Positions 46,301 through 61,300 of a stretch of DNA of 64,000 bases are shown in pieces; position 1 is the first letter of the stretch; every line of letters begins with the position of its first letter. The notes below the pieces were generated by a model. That model was given only the letters and a program-made list of their open reading frames with translations. It had not been told where the DNA came from and made no database searches. A program made the translations under genes and the position numbers. This DNA is from Gibbula magus (Eukaryota; Mollusca; Gastropoda; Trochida; Trochidae): contig OW388296.1 of assembly GCA_936450465.1 (NCBI GenBank), positions 39,708,023 to 39,772,022 of the forward strand, given 5' to 3'.

Positions 46301-49300
46301 GCAGAGTATGTGTGTTTTCATAATAACTAATACAACTATGTCTTCATAGACACACTTGTGCTTTAAAAGTAAAATGGAAAAATTGAGAAAATTTGCATAA
46401 ATTATGCAAATGAGGGTATGAAACATACAAAAGGCAGATGTACACATCATAGTGATTATATGTACCAAGTTTTGAAACAATTGAACAAATAGTGTTTGAG
46501 TTATGAGTGGAACAAAGCGTGTGAAAGACAAAGTTGAAATACTGACAAAATTTGCATAAATGGTGATTGTACATAATTATCAAGTTTTGTAAAATTTGAA
46601 CGACTAGTGTCAGAGTTATGAGCAGAACAAAAACATTCCGGACAGATGCACGGACGGATGTGCTGACCGCTATATACCCCCGACTACGTCATAGCGGGGG
46701 CATAATAATGTCATCAAAAGATTACCTCCATTAGTATCTTTCAAATTGACTGTTTTAATCATGTACTAGTAGCATATTTGTGTAAACAGGGATATACTCT
46801 TGAATTTCGTTTCCACAAAAAATAGAGCTCATCAGTGTTTCATTGATTTACTATCTGAGGTTGAATATTTAAGTTATCTCAAGTAATACATTGTTTACAA
46901 GAAAAAGATAGATTCTTAGATAGGTCACGAAATCTACAATTTAGAATCCCCATTAGCCAAGGAGTCTGCACACAACTTTTCAGCTCTCTAGACCTTTTGG
47001 AACTGGTGAAGAAGATGAAAATAGCTTTTTAAGGTTGTGACCCCTGTGACCCCTGTGACCCCTGTGACCCCTGTGACCCCATTTGATGTCATGGAGTCAC
47101 GAAATCTACAATTTAGAATCCCCATTAGCCAAGAAGTCTGCACACAACTTTTCAGCTCTCTAGACCTTTTGGAACTGAAGAAGATGAAAATAGGTTTTTA
47201 AGTTTGTGACCCCTGTGACCCCATTTTGGGTCATGGGGTCACCAAATCTACAATATTTAGAATCCCCATTAGCCAAGGAGTCTGCACACAACTTTTCAGC
47301 TCTCTAGACCTTTTAGAACTGGAGAAGAAGATGAAAATAGGTTTTTAATGTTGTGACCCCTGTGACCCCATTTGGGGTCATGGGGTCACAAAATCTACAA
47401 TTTAGCATCCCCCCTAGACAAGGAGTCTGCACATAAAATTCCAGCTCTCATTGTCATTGGTTCTGGAGAAGAAGACGAAAAAGGGAAAAGTTTACGGACG
47501 GATGGACGGACTGATGGACGGACGGACGCCGGACGCCAGTCGCCATGCCAAGCCATAAGCCCAACGGTCTTTCAGGCCTGATGAGCTAAAAATACCATGA
47601 TAGAGCCCTCCTTTTAACCTTTACCAGCTACATGCAGTATTTCTACCCTTTAGATAAATTTGTTGAATTCTGATTGGTAAATAGCCGAAACGGTGTAGGT
47701 GGATTTGCCGAAGTGTACCATCCGTATGACCCGTGAAGACAGGTCATGTGACTAACTACACAGGTCGGATGACCTTAACCTTAGATGGAATGCGGAAGTT
47801 AAACGGTTGCTCGACTCGGAATTTCAGAATCGAAACTTACCTTAACAAACAGTACGGTAATTTCAACCTATATAAAAAAATATTTTGTTTGTGTCAATCA
47901 ACTAATTCAATAAACTATTATCTCTATTATTCTTCAGGTTATAATAAATTCAAAATTGATAATTTTTTAGCCACAGAGTTATCTCCCTTGATATGGAGCA
48001 GTAAACTCTTTACAGTGTTTTCGCGGTTTCACAGTGTGCAGAGTTTTTATCACAGACGGAAATAGCTATGCAGCCTATATATTTTATCGGAAATGGGTGA
48101 AATAAGTACAAATAATAGATCTAATAAAAGAGTAATAAATCTGTTACACAGTGTTTTGACAGGGTGTACGGGACTGTAAGACCCTTGTATATTCCGCATT
48201 TACTTCGGCTGCGCCTCAGGAAAATACGGAATATACAAGGGTCTTACAGTCCCGTACACCCTGTCAAAACATTGTGTAACTAAATATATTCAGGGTTATC
48301 ATCTGGCTTATAACATTACATTGCTTTATTGACAAGTGAATCCTGTAGTGCAGGACCTCCGAATGGTTTGAGACTAAACAAGCAGGTATAGACTTTATAC
48401 CTTTATGGTACATCAAGAAGAACACTGGTGACAAGAGATCAAAGTCTCAAACAAAAGAAAAACATTAGGATGTCACAAGCATCCCATAGATTGACAAGGT
48501 TACGTCCAGTGGAATGAAAATAACAAGCTACTTAATATTTTAAATATAAAGAAGGGGGAGTTAAGTCTCTTGCTTCGCTTTGGTTTATCATAAGAGCAAT
48601 AACGGGTAAGGGTCTTCTGGTGAATGTTTTCAGGCTTACCGGACGGGTTGGTTGCGAGCCTTCAACATCTTGTAGTACTGTTTGGCTTGTGAGGGGGGAA
48701 CACGCTTGTCGTCCTTGCCGATAAACAACAGGATTGGAGTCTTCACCTGCAGCCAGGGTTCCACTCAGTAATATTATCACATAATTTTTTTTATTTTCAA
48801 TACATTCACGATGAAATTATAGAGGCTTTCATGAAATTATGCCAGTGTTTGCGACTAACATAGCAATGTTCAGCATTTAATATAGATGTATATATTTCCA
48901 TTGATAAACTCAGCAGAGATACTCCTCTGACACAAGGTTGAAATGGTTCTTGTGATCTGTGAATGAAGCAACACAATTTTGGTTCGGTAGAACTGTCATT
49001 TATAACCACTGACCGAATGAATGATATACTGATAGTCTAATATCCAATTTAACAGATACAGAGCACAACGGTATTTCAATACGTTAAAGAGGCAGTAGCA
49101 CATTATCATAAGTCAGTGAATTGTATTTGAAAAATAATGTCACCAATAGTAAAACACCCTTCTCTCTTCAGAAAGTCAAATTGAAAATGAATGTACATGG
49201 TTCAGTAAAGCCATGGGAATCGTTTTTGTAATTCGAAATAATACAATGTGTTCGCATTAAAATGGCCGCCATGCAATTTTTGCTTTATACGCAACACAGT

Positions 49301-52300
49301 TGTTACCACTACAGATAATTGGTTTGTGTAATAAGATGTTTTACCCTCTAAAGTTAATATAAATGACATAAACTATCATTATAAATGGGAAATTTGAAAA
49401 CAAATTTGCAAAAAATGTGCTACAGCCCCTTTAAGGGAGTGAGGAAAATATTATGTGAGAAATTGTCTGAAGGAGAGAAGAAAAGATAACTCCTGCATGA
49501 CCCACCTGGTGCACGTAGCTGAGAGGGGACCTCCTCCACATCTCCGCCAGCAACTCGTTCGACACCAACGAGGGAAACTCGAACCTTTGTCCACACTCCT
49601 CAAACACCCTGTAGAATCACATCAACATCTTTATCTATATCTACCATAGAAATGATGGAGAGGGCTACATGAGAGGGATGATGAAGTTGGATAGCATGTG
49701 CCCAATCCATTTCTTGAATGAATTAAATCTGTTTCAATCAATCAAAATAACGAACTCTAATACCAGAATGACAAAATTACAAACAATTATTAAAAACATA
49801 AAAACAGTTTTGAGAAAATATAAAATGCCTGATCTTTTACTTTTAAATTTCTTTTAGCTCTAGCACTAGTAAATGTGCAACAGTTTCAGTTATGGTACGT
49901 TAAAACTATGAGGCATTGAGGATATTTTTAGGGTTGTGGTTTAAGATGATGGTATAAATCATTTATATACATGGTAATGATCTTGTCAATTTAGCCTTGT
50001 TAGCCATGATATATATATATATAAAAACTTTGTTAATACCGCAACCCAAAGGAAAGTTTTCCTACAGAATATATGAAGAAACATTGTCACAACAACATTC
50101 TCACCAGAGACTTCTGTGGACATGTAGGATAAAAACGGCTATAACTGAATATAAGTAATGACATTGAAGTGCTCTCAATATGAAAACCAAACACAAAGCA
50201 TTTCAACTCTCCCAATGTTCTACTACAATACTAGCTATCAGAAACTATACTAGCACATAAACCATCCCATTGTCCATGATGTTCTAAAGAGTGCCAACAG
50301 TTTTTAGTTTAGTCTTTTCACATCATATTTTTTCAAATCCCATATTCTCAAAGTGTACGCCAGTCTGTATATAACCTTCCACAGCCACAGAAATCCTGGG
50401 ATAGAGTATCCTACTCACAGAAGAGCTAGAAAAGAAAGAGACACTGAAGTACTTCAACGCTAGTCTAAACCTACCAATCAACAATGTCTGTGGTCCCAAG
50501 CATGGCTGAAACGTAAACATAGAACGTGTATATCCAGTTACAGATGAAAGTTTAAACAGGTGTGTCCCAGTCCAGAGGGGTGTTTTGTAGAGGCTGAGAA
50601 GGGAATTCATGAGACGAACAACTGAAGTCTACTGTCAATATGGCTCTATTCTGACAGTTCTAGCTTCTTAAGGGTAATGATTATCAGGTAGTAGGGAAGG
50701 CAAGTTTTAGGGGAAACTGATTCAGAGCCAATATTTGTGAAAATTTGACCAGGAGCATCTTACGCCAAAGATGTTTTCCAGAAAATGTTAGCTGCCTTCC
50801 CATTTCCTCCATTGAAAGTAACACCAGTTTTTATAGAAGAAACTGAGTAGATTTTAACGTCAAAATGCTATGTCCTTCAGACAAGGAGGAACATAAAATG
50901 TACTAAACTGATGAGGGAAGACTGCGATCTGCGATACATTAGATTAAGACAAATACTAGGTATACCATGGAAGACTTTGCAACTGCACAGGAAAAACATG
51001 GAAAATACAACAACCTAAATATAATACCATGACACTCAAACATTAAAGGAGCAACGATAACTTGGACATGTCAGAGTTCAACATTGTATCTCTGGGATTT
51101 TGTTGTCCAGAGGCAAAGTTTTCTTGTGTATGCCTGAATATGAAAGATGTTGAAGAACATTATCACTTGCATAAATTTGTAATAAAAATTGCCTTGTGAT
51201 GATTTTGTAAGTCTTTCAAAGGCCTTTTTAAACAATTTTCGATTTATCTCTTTCTTCTGCCATTCCAACATGGCGGGAAGGCGTGTCAGCGACGCACCCC
51301 TGTGAACTAGGACACACTACTGTAATGTGAGACTCACTTGTCTGGAATATCTCCAGTGGGGCCCTTATCTGAAACATACAGCCAGCCCCTCTCAACCCAA
51401 CATAGTCTAAACCTAGTCACCTATAATTGTCCCACAAACTGGGGAACAACTAAAATGATAACTATCCTGGTTACAGGGCCTTTTATATTTAGGAGGAGGC
51501 ACTGAATCTGGATACTTATCACCATAGTTTTTTTTCCTTAAGTTTGTCAGGCAGTTGACACATTTGATCTGTTCTGTAACTCTTACAGTGTTTTGGGTTA
51601 GCAGGTTTTCAAAGGATGCAAACAATTAACAATTTATGATAGTTGTTGACAGTTAAAAAGTTCAGAAAGTTATCAACTTTACTTATGGAACCCTCTGAAG
51701 TCGTTCTAAAATAGGATTTCAGGTTTCTAATGCTTAAAGTTCTGGGCCCATATTTTCAAAGCTGTCTTAGTGTTAAGATAGTCAAAAGTCAATGTTAATG
51801 TATGGCATTTACGACTCTCTTAGCGCTAAGAGAGCTTAAAAAATAAGCAACCCATGTGGCCTTAACAGACAGACGGATGCAGGACACACGGATACCATTC
51901 CATAAGCCCAACATGTTAGCCCTAAAGAACAACAATAATAATGATAAAATGTCAAGTATAATGGTCATTAACAGGCCAAGATTTACAAATATTCATTACA
52001 AGAAAAAACATGGATGACGAGTCCTATGAATTGTTTAAAACCTACTTGTTAAGTCAATCACAGGATTTCTACATGAAGCACCTTTGAATCTTCCCTGTAA
52101 AATGAATAATGATTAAAATAAAATATAGAACCATTGGACAGCTGAGTGATGACTATGACTCACACATTGTGATTTTGTTCCATACTATTTCATAAATTGT
52201 TGTTAGTTGTAAAACATTTCTTCCTCAACTGCTAAATGGATTTAACAGCTGAAACCACGCATGAAATGGACACAATATCATTTGAGCCAATCTGATTTGG

Positions 52301-55300
52301 CTAAAATTGACCCTTGAACTAAGAATCAGGTTTACATGAAAATAACACATTTTGTTATTTCAAATACATGGCGAGATACTTACCTTAAAGGTACATCCAT
52401 TGTGTTGTTCGGGATCAAATATGGCAAACGTTATAAATGGTCTTATTTCATCGAGAAGTACCAACTGTTACCGAAAACTACCATTTTAATTATACTCGAC
52501 TTCGTATATTGACGATATGAAGGTAAAAGTATCGATTTTTGATCGAAAACCGGACAATGCACAGCGTGTGGCGCGCGCCAATGAGTCAAACGTAATTTTG
52601 GAATCTTATTTAAACCAGACAAAATAACAAATTGAGGTTGATAATGTTCAATAAGTCATATAACTACTGTGCATGTAAATAGGACGTGCACTTTCGGTGT
52701 CTGCACATGTATAATGATGTTACTCGATTTTAATTGGAAACTAGTAATTATGATATGTTTGCCGATTGGGGATGAATATGCAAGCTGAGTGAATTTGTTT
52801 GTATTGTAAACAGCACATATGATGTGTTGAAACGTATTAAAGCAAAATAAAATTTTATGAAACACAATGGATGCACCTTTAAAAGAAATGTAGTTATTTT
52901 GATTCAATCTAGGCGTGGCTCCAACATTCTCACAATTTACAACGAAAGCTACCACTTAAACCAAGGTTTATCAAACTAGAGTTCAGTACTCACAGGATAC
53001 TGGCCAATCAGGTGAGTTGTTAGGAATCCGCCGTGGGATCCACCAAACACAAACAGATTGTTGGCATCAACTTTACCGCTCTCTATCACAGACATAGCGG
53101 CAGCCTGCAACATAGGACAGACAACCATCAATTCAAGAATATTTCTACCTAATAATAAGAATCTTTTTTTGAATGGATAAAGAGTTATAATACAAAATAC
53201 CAAAATTTCAAGAAATTGCTAAATTTGCTATTATTTTGTAGACAAGTATGTCCTGAATTTAAATAGGTCATAAAACTAGCAAGTCATCACAGCATTTGCT
53301 CAACAAGTTTCACCCCTTTTGGTACGCGATGTTGAAAGCACTATGTCACTTGGAGTTGTAAAAACAAATCACAATGTGAGATATGTGACAAGCCTTTCAG
53401 GCCTCAAAGTAAACATTTATTCAAAGAGGGGACACGCTCCTAACATATTATTGTTAGGAGCAAAAGAAAAATGCAAGGAGCACATATAAATTTAAATTGC
53501 TAGAATTATCTTTATATTGATGAATAAAAGCAGAAAATTGTAAGCTAGCTGATATTTAATACCATTTTGAAACAATTGTGATGGATAATGGTTTTATTTG
53601 GTGAAGAAATAGAAGCGTTTTAGTGGACCATACAAATTTTTTCAATGAGCATGCGTGCTCCTAATTGTAAATAATAGTGAGGAAACTGAAAAAATAGGGA
53701 GCAAATGATCCCAAATTGGTTGCTATTTTTAGGCCTGCCTTTAGAAAGGGACATGTTTTGTCTACAAGACTGTAGCGAAATATGTCGTCCCATTTACCCA
53801 GCAGTCCTTTACATCCTGGTCCCCGACGTTGCCCAGCAGAGACTCGATACTGTCCTGGCCGAACCCGGTTGAACCCCGGTAGTTTACTGAATCACACAAT
53901 AGATATATATATATATATATAATAATAAATAAATATGAGCTGGTGTATCAACCACACAATGAAACGCCCTAGTGATGTCAGCGGGTGGAGCATTATTCAG
54001 ACAGTTTATGTTTGGCTAAGTTTGTAAAGGATAAAATAAATGAGGCAAAGATGTTCCATAAATTTGGTAAAGCCTAATTGTTATTACTTATTGATCCCCC
54101 CAACTCTAAATTTTGAAAAATCAATAATAAATTGGAAATGGCAACGTTTTTCCAGTCGACCGCGCAAATTATCGATTTCTTTTTCAACATTTAAATTTTC
54201 TTTAAAATGACTCATATTTTACCTCCCGCCCTAGATTTTGTCAAGTGAACAAAATGGTATCGGAAAAAACTTTAAGTGCGTTTTTTCCCTCCTCCAAATT
54301 TAGTCTGCAGCTGAAATAAATCTGTATTCCAAGACTTGCACATTGTGATTCAATTCCATACTATTTCAAATCTGTAATCCAAGTTTTTAAGAGAAGTCAA
54401 ACAGGACAAAGTGGAGAGAACCACAATAAAACCTTCAGCATCATGCCTGTCTAATTGACATCACATCTGTTTGATGGACGGGTATAAGCTCTGATTACTA
54501 AAGGCAGGAGTCTATAATCACAGGCTTTACTAGACTGGAAGTTGGCCGTCAGCAACAACCTTTGGAATATATTATATACAGCTATATTACCATATCGAGG
54601 ATATTGTTTATTTGCATACCATTGTTTGCATCTATCAGAAACATTTTGACTCAAAAATGATTTCACAGTTTGACAATGAAACAATTGGCTTTCATGTAAA
54701 CTTGTCATTTTTTCTTTAATTTTACAAAACTGTAAACAGATATTCGAAGGAAATGATTATTAATTAATATTAAGCATTCAATAGATGCAAGATGCTACAA
54801 GACTTTCAGACTATCTAGAAAAGGGTAGTCGCTGAGCTAGTCAATTTCCAGATCAGCACGGACACGCTCACCCCTGTTGGGCTTGGTTTCAATTGATTTC
54901 AGACAAAGACATGTAGTCGAGACCTTATTACACAAAGAAAGAACACTCATAGCAAATACAAAGCAGAGAATTTGGCTTACTGACCCAGTAGAACAGCGTA
55001 TCCACAGAGACAGAAGCCTGCTGGGAACACCTTGTAGCCGGTCTCAAACACAGTGTGGGGTCCACCTGCAATACACAACTTGAGATTACTTACAGAGGTT
55101 TACACAGTAAAATAGGGGACAGAATCAAGTCAAACTTGCAGAAACTTTGTATGACTTTGAATTGGGTCATTTGACACATCATGTGTCTAAAACTTTTTTT
55201 TCTGGGAAAATATAAATAGTAGTGCATGCTTATGATCTGTTCATTCAACAAGGCAAATGTGAGCACAGCTCACATACATTGTTTGACCACCTTCAATACA

Positions 55301-58300
55301 ACAAGTATTTAAAATATATACAAACCAATGAATGAAGAACTTTACAATAGACACTGTGGAGCTGAAATCCCTAAATGGCACAACACCATCACATCGGTAC
55401 TTTCCCATACAACTTTGATGTTTCCAGGTCATATAGTTTTCGACGTATGCTTCAGAAACAAAACAAAGTTTGTATTTTCTTAGATATTTTGAACCCAGAG
55501 ATTTATGTTTTATGTGATTGACAGGACAAGTTTAAAATTGAGACAAAGGGCACAAGCAGACATGTCCAACAAATAGAGTGATTTCTGCAGCTCTGTTGAC
55601 ACGTACCGTGAGGGAAAACAATGAGTGGTGCCTTGTAGTCGGATGGGAAATTTGGTGATGTCGGCAAATACAGGATAGTCTCATAGTCCAAGCTTGCTGT
55701 AGAACAAGAGAATTGTTTAAAATATTATCAATAATGTTATTGGCACATATTGATTTTAACAATAATCAACATTGGCAAAGAGAAACAACTTCCAATGAAC
55801 CACATGTTCTAGAATCCTATACTAATGCTGCAAGGCTTAAATCAGCCAGTAGAGAAGTTGATCATTGACCAATCAAACGTTAAGGCCAACGTTACCGTTT
55901 TGGAAAATGCTCCCTGTGGCAAGGTCAAGGTAAGAAATTGTGATATGATGTGAAAGTTCTCATGACAAGGGATGTATATGTGAAGTATCAAAAGTTCATC
56001 AATGAACAACAAAAAATTATGGTTAAATTATGGTTAATTATAGGTTAAAGTTTTTAGGACAAACAAATGTACGCACGAGTGAAAAACAATATATCCCCGG
56101 AATCTCTTATTCAAGGGGCATGAATAATATTTATCATTAATTCATTAAATCTAATTTTCTACAATACTGTTGTTCCCTCTATACTCACGGTATTTCTTGT
56201 TGACTCTGTCCGGAGTGACAGTATTCTGCAGGACAGTGTAGGATATTCCAGCCAATCGTGTGTCTTCATGCTTCAGTGACAACCATTTGGTCCCTGAGGA
56301 CTCCAGTTTCCCAACCATCTGAGTAGAACGGTGATGAAATATCAATATTTTGGGATGTTTTGGAAGAAATTTGTGAAGCTTACCATTTATAAAATATTTC
56401 ATATTTCAAAATTAACATTACATGTATGCACATAATTGTACAATGTGCTTTTATAAAAGAAGCAAAAGATATTTATTTTCACGTTTTTCTGGTATCAACT
56501 GTTTGAGAGGCATTCTAGAAGTTGGTGTCGCCATTGTGAAATAAAGAAGGTGAAGTTGAAGTTGAACATCCATAAATTCCTTGTCTTTCTTTTTCTGGTA
56601 GTTGATCAACTTCCCAATGCAAGGCATAACTCTTGCCAGTCTCCATTACTGGCTGATTTAGGCCTTGCAGTATTTCCTTAAGAAATCTGTGCTTGGAAAT
56701 CCGGGCCCACTATGCATTTCAGGTGCAGCGATCCACTATCTTGGCACAACAAAGCGAGGGAAATACTGCAAGGCCTAAATTGGCCAGTAATGGAGACTGG
56801 CAAGAGTTATGCCTTGCATTGGGAAGTTGGTAGTTGATAAGCATTAAGTAGGAAAGTGGACTCAATTCACTATGACTGATTGTAATAGAATGTCAACTCA
56901 CAAGATAGGCGACTTCGTTTGGAGCAGAGGCCATCAACACTACGTAGTCATTCCACACATCCATCAAGTTACACGAACCTTCGTGAAGTCCTACAAAGTA
57001 AAAATACACATTGAGTATACAGAAATATCTCTGATGTACCGTAAACCTTCATTGATTAGAATATGTCAGAAATAGAGCCATTGGCATTGTAGTTCAAATC
57101 AAAGATTGAAAATTTAAAATTATTTTTATTTGTATAAGTATTTGTATAAGTATTCGTCAGAGTTACCAAATGTACAATTAACAATCCACATTGGCCAAGT
57201 TGTCTGCACACAACATTTCAGCTTTCTAAGGCCTTAATTCTTGAAAGGAAAAATGAAATGGGTATACACAGGGGGTAAGCCCTGTCCATGCTAAACCGGA
57301 AGTTGGCAGTCAACAACCATTTTCTCGACAGACAGTAATTTGGTCAGACTCAGGTAGGTCCCGAAATTGGTTAGTTTTGAACATTTTCCATTGAATGATG
57401 TTATCAATATCAACCTGTTTCAACTCTTGAATAACTATAGTTTACAATCGTTACATCTTTAGAACATGACATGTAATAAATAATTTTAAAATTTAACATT
57501 TCGGAACTAGTCAATCGTCGTCAGAGAGAAAATCCGCGAAAAGGCGACTTTCAACATGAATACAGCAAATCTACATGGATGTAGCAGATATTTCATGTAG
57601 TTTTAAGTTGAATATGATAATCTAGAACTTGTATCAAAGTAATAGCATTCACAGATTAACCGAATCCGAGATATTAGCACAATTAAAAACTGTACACATT
57701 GATGGTAGTTGCTCCATCACTGTCCAGGTTGTTGAAAAATTCAAAAACTAACTGTTCATGGTAGTTGCTATGCAGGAAACCGTTCTTGTTTTACATTGTT
57801 GGGGTTAATAGTACATGTAAAGGTGCAACTTGAATTGATTTTAGTTGCTGCTGTTCATACAATTTATTGACAATTTAATTGGTAAACTAATGTACACACT
57901 AATATTAAAATTAGCGAAAATGTTGTATGTGGTATAGCCTCTGTGGAGTGTATTCTGGCTTCCTGAGTACTCAAATTTACACTTTATAATCCTAACATAT
58001 ACAGGTGTACAAATATTTCAGCTTTCTAGTGCATTTAGTTTTTGAGAAAAAGACACATTTTTGTTTTTGGGACATGGCGCCTGTGATCTTTATATGAGAT
58101 CACCGTATCACCAAACTTGACCCCAAAAAATAACAAATATTATGGATAACAACTTCTGTATTTGTTTCTCACAAGGTTGCTTGTCCCTTTGTCAGGTGAA
58201 AAGCGGTTATGGTTAACAGAATGGTTTATACTCATGTATATATGAGAAGCCAGAGATGTAGCTAAGCATTTTCAAGATTAATGAAGGCAGAGAGGTAATT

Positions 58301-61300
58301 GAATATATGTACAAACATTGAGTGAGAGACAAGGGGAAATATACAAGGGGTGAATACGAGGTGAGGTGAGTTAGGGTTTAACGCCGCTTTCAAGAGTATT
58401 TCACTTATATCGCGGCTGCTAGTGTTATGGTAAGGAGAAAGCCCGCAACGCCATGTGGCTATGCATTGCGGTGAAACCTGCGAGCATCGGCTGGAACTAG
58501 CGAACCATGGGTGGTACTTCGCTGAATTTCAGTGTAGCATTGCACCCGAACCTTACTGCGTGAAGAACAGTTCTCTACTGCAGACAAAGTTGCCGTGCCC
58601 CTGGCAGGATTCGAACCCCGGACCTCTTTATCCGAACCCGAACGCGCTAACCACTGCGCTATCCCGCCCCGGGTGAATACGATGTTTTACAGCTGATTGG
58701 TACAGCTGATAGAGTGAGTCTATGATTGCTGTGAGATGCACCAGGCACTGTTACTCTCCGGAACTAATCTCTTCAGATTGGTGGATTCAAGGAGCTTTTC
58801 TTTTAACAATTCAGTAATGTTGAAGACAAAAATAGGCAAATTAAGGCACCAAATCTACAAGTTAAAATCTAAATAGGGTGAGCATTTTATAATTTTGGTT
58901 CTGGAGAAGAGTTACATACGTTTTTAGATTGTTGCCCCTATGACCCTTATTTGGGAGCACGGAGGCACAAAATCTACAAATCTACAAATCATGATCCCCA
59001 TTACCTAAGCAATATGAACAAAATCTCAGTTTTTTTGCCTTTTCATTCTGGAGAGACGACAGAAATAAGTTTTTAGGTCATGGCCTGTGAGGCCTTATTT
59101 GGACCACAGGGTCACCAACTTACAATACATTATCCCCATAGACTATGGATCTGTACACAACATTTCAGAATTCTAGGACTTTGGTTCTCAAGAAGATGAA
59201 AATAGGTTTACAGTCGTGGCCCCTTGGATATTTGAGGAAATAAAGGCACAAAATCTACAATTCATAATCCCAATGCCTATGGAGTCTGAACAAAATCTCA
59301 GCTTTCTAAGGCTTTCGTTCTAAAGACCACCAAAGCTATAATTTGGCTTAGGAGTCTTTCTAGGTCTTTTTGTTCTGGAGGAGAATATTTATTAGGGGTC
59401 ACTGACTCAAGATCTACAATTTATATCCCTCATTGGCTAAGGAACCAGTGGTTCTTAAGAGTTCTTGAAAGTAATTATCAATCAGTACAAATAACCTAAA
59501 AGCATTTATTTACCCGTGTCCATTTTGGTGACATTCTTTGTTTCCAGATTAACAACAGCTGGAACCTGAACAAAGGGGATAAACAGAAAACATGTAAATT
59601 AGTTGTTAGTAGCATGTTTTTTTATCAGGATAGTGAAATTTGAATTTGAAAAAACATTAAATTAATTAAGATCATTAATTAACAAAAGTTTATGTTTCTC
59701 GGAAATCGGCGCATCACCATTATTTGTCGTTGAAGAAATAAATACAAAATTAGACTTATCATTGTTTCCAATCTCATTAAAATCAAATCATTGATACGTT
59801 CCCTAGGCTTAACTTCTAATTTGGATTGTCACTCTTCTATGATCTGAAGGAATCCCGTAGAAATCCTTGTCCACAGGAAGTTAATACAGGAAATGACCCC
59901 GAAATTGACAGCCAATCAGCTGTTAGGGCCGACCATTTTCCGACTAATCAGATATCAGCTTTCTCGGCCACTTCAGCTTATTGAGTTTCCCTCGTAATAA
60001 ATGAAAATATGCACAGCACACATAATATTTGTGCGACAGTTGGATGTGTCAGACTCATTTACAACCAGGGTAAAACAGTGTTTCTGCTCATGGAGATAAC
60101 CTATCAAGGGCTACATATGCACCGCCATACATTCTGGTTTCTGAAATCTGATTCGCCAATTACACAGTGCAACAGTGCAGTTTGAACTTCTCAGTTACTT
60201 TCAGAAATTTGAAAGCATGACTGTGGTTGGTAAGATTATAACTTCCTGTGAACACGGATTTCTATGGGATTCCGTCAGATCATAGATGAGTGACAACCCA
60301 AATTAGAAATTTAACCTAGCTAGGGAACGAATCAATGATTTGATTTTGATGATATTGCATTTTTGTCAAACCCCAATATCAATTTGTCCACCAACTACAT
60401 GGGTCTGCAGGATGGATGTGCTTCCTTTGTATATACTTCACCAATTTTAAGCTATATTTTGATGGAGAAAACATCCGCCTCCCTTGTCATTATCATTTTC
60501 CAACCAAAAAATAAAAATAACATCCTACCGCCCTCACTTTTGAATAAAATGTGCCCAAGAAACTTTTAACTTTTTTAATGCAGCCTTTTTTAAGATGAAC
60601 TATTAGAATGATAAAATGAAATCATGCAGAGAAGATAAAGTCTTTGACAGTCAGTAAGTATTACCGGTAAGCTTATTACTGTATTTGAATCCTTCCAACC
60701 AAGGGAGACAACTTGTACCAACCTGTCTACTTCTCCAGTCGGTGTCCACTAGGAGCTCCACCCCGCCCCGACACCAGCCTCTCTCTGACAGGTCGCTATA
60801 CAAACCCTGGAACTCATCGGCTGGAATCAAACAGACATTAGTCATCACTTACAGTTACTTCTTTGTACTTAACCAATAAATATTATTCAACATTCATTTC
60901 GATTTTTTAAAAATAAATAAAATGTTAACATCTTGTGGTAATGTTTTATAATTCTACTGAGGGCTTAACTATTCTTATTGGTGATATGAGTTTTGACCAC
61001 TAAAAGCCATTGCACCAAACAGTGGAGGTGAGCTAGGTGAGATGATTTTGGGTTTTAACGCCGCTTTCAAGAGTAATTCACTTATATCACAGCTGCTAGT
61101 ATTATTGCAAGGAGAAAGCCTGCAACACCTTGTCGGTTATGCATTGTGGTGAAACCTGAGAGCATCGACTGGACCTAGCAAAAAAATGGTGATACTGCGC
61201 TGATATTCAGTGTAGCATTGCACCCAAACCTTACTACATGTAGAACTGTTCTTTACAGTTGACAAAGTTGCCGAGCCCTGCGAGATTCAAACCCCAGACC

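Noticed and set aside
46235..46583. Minus-strand frames of 98 and 79 codons
   Set aside because: Within the tandem core of a TIR element; Cys/Phe-rich translation of AT-rich repeat DNA.
50323..50430. Apparent continuation after exon 13 ([14 protein letters not shown] in the 95-codon frame)
   Set aside because: It runs into a stop without a donor, whereas exon 14 at 49507-49609 joins exon 13 in phase and matches the family.
51334..51366. Possible APEH exon (acceptor TTTCAG, donor GTGAGT, reading GPTGDIPDK)
   Set aside because: Its DIPD resembles the APEH motif, but the phases fit neither neighbour, and the exons at 52046-52094 and 50475-50505 account for this part of the protein without conflict.
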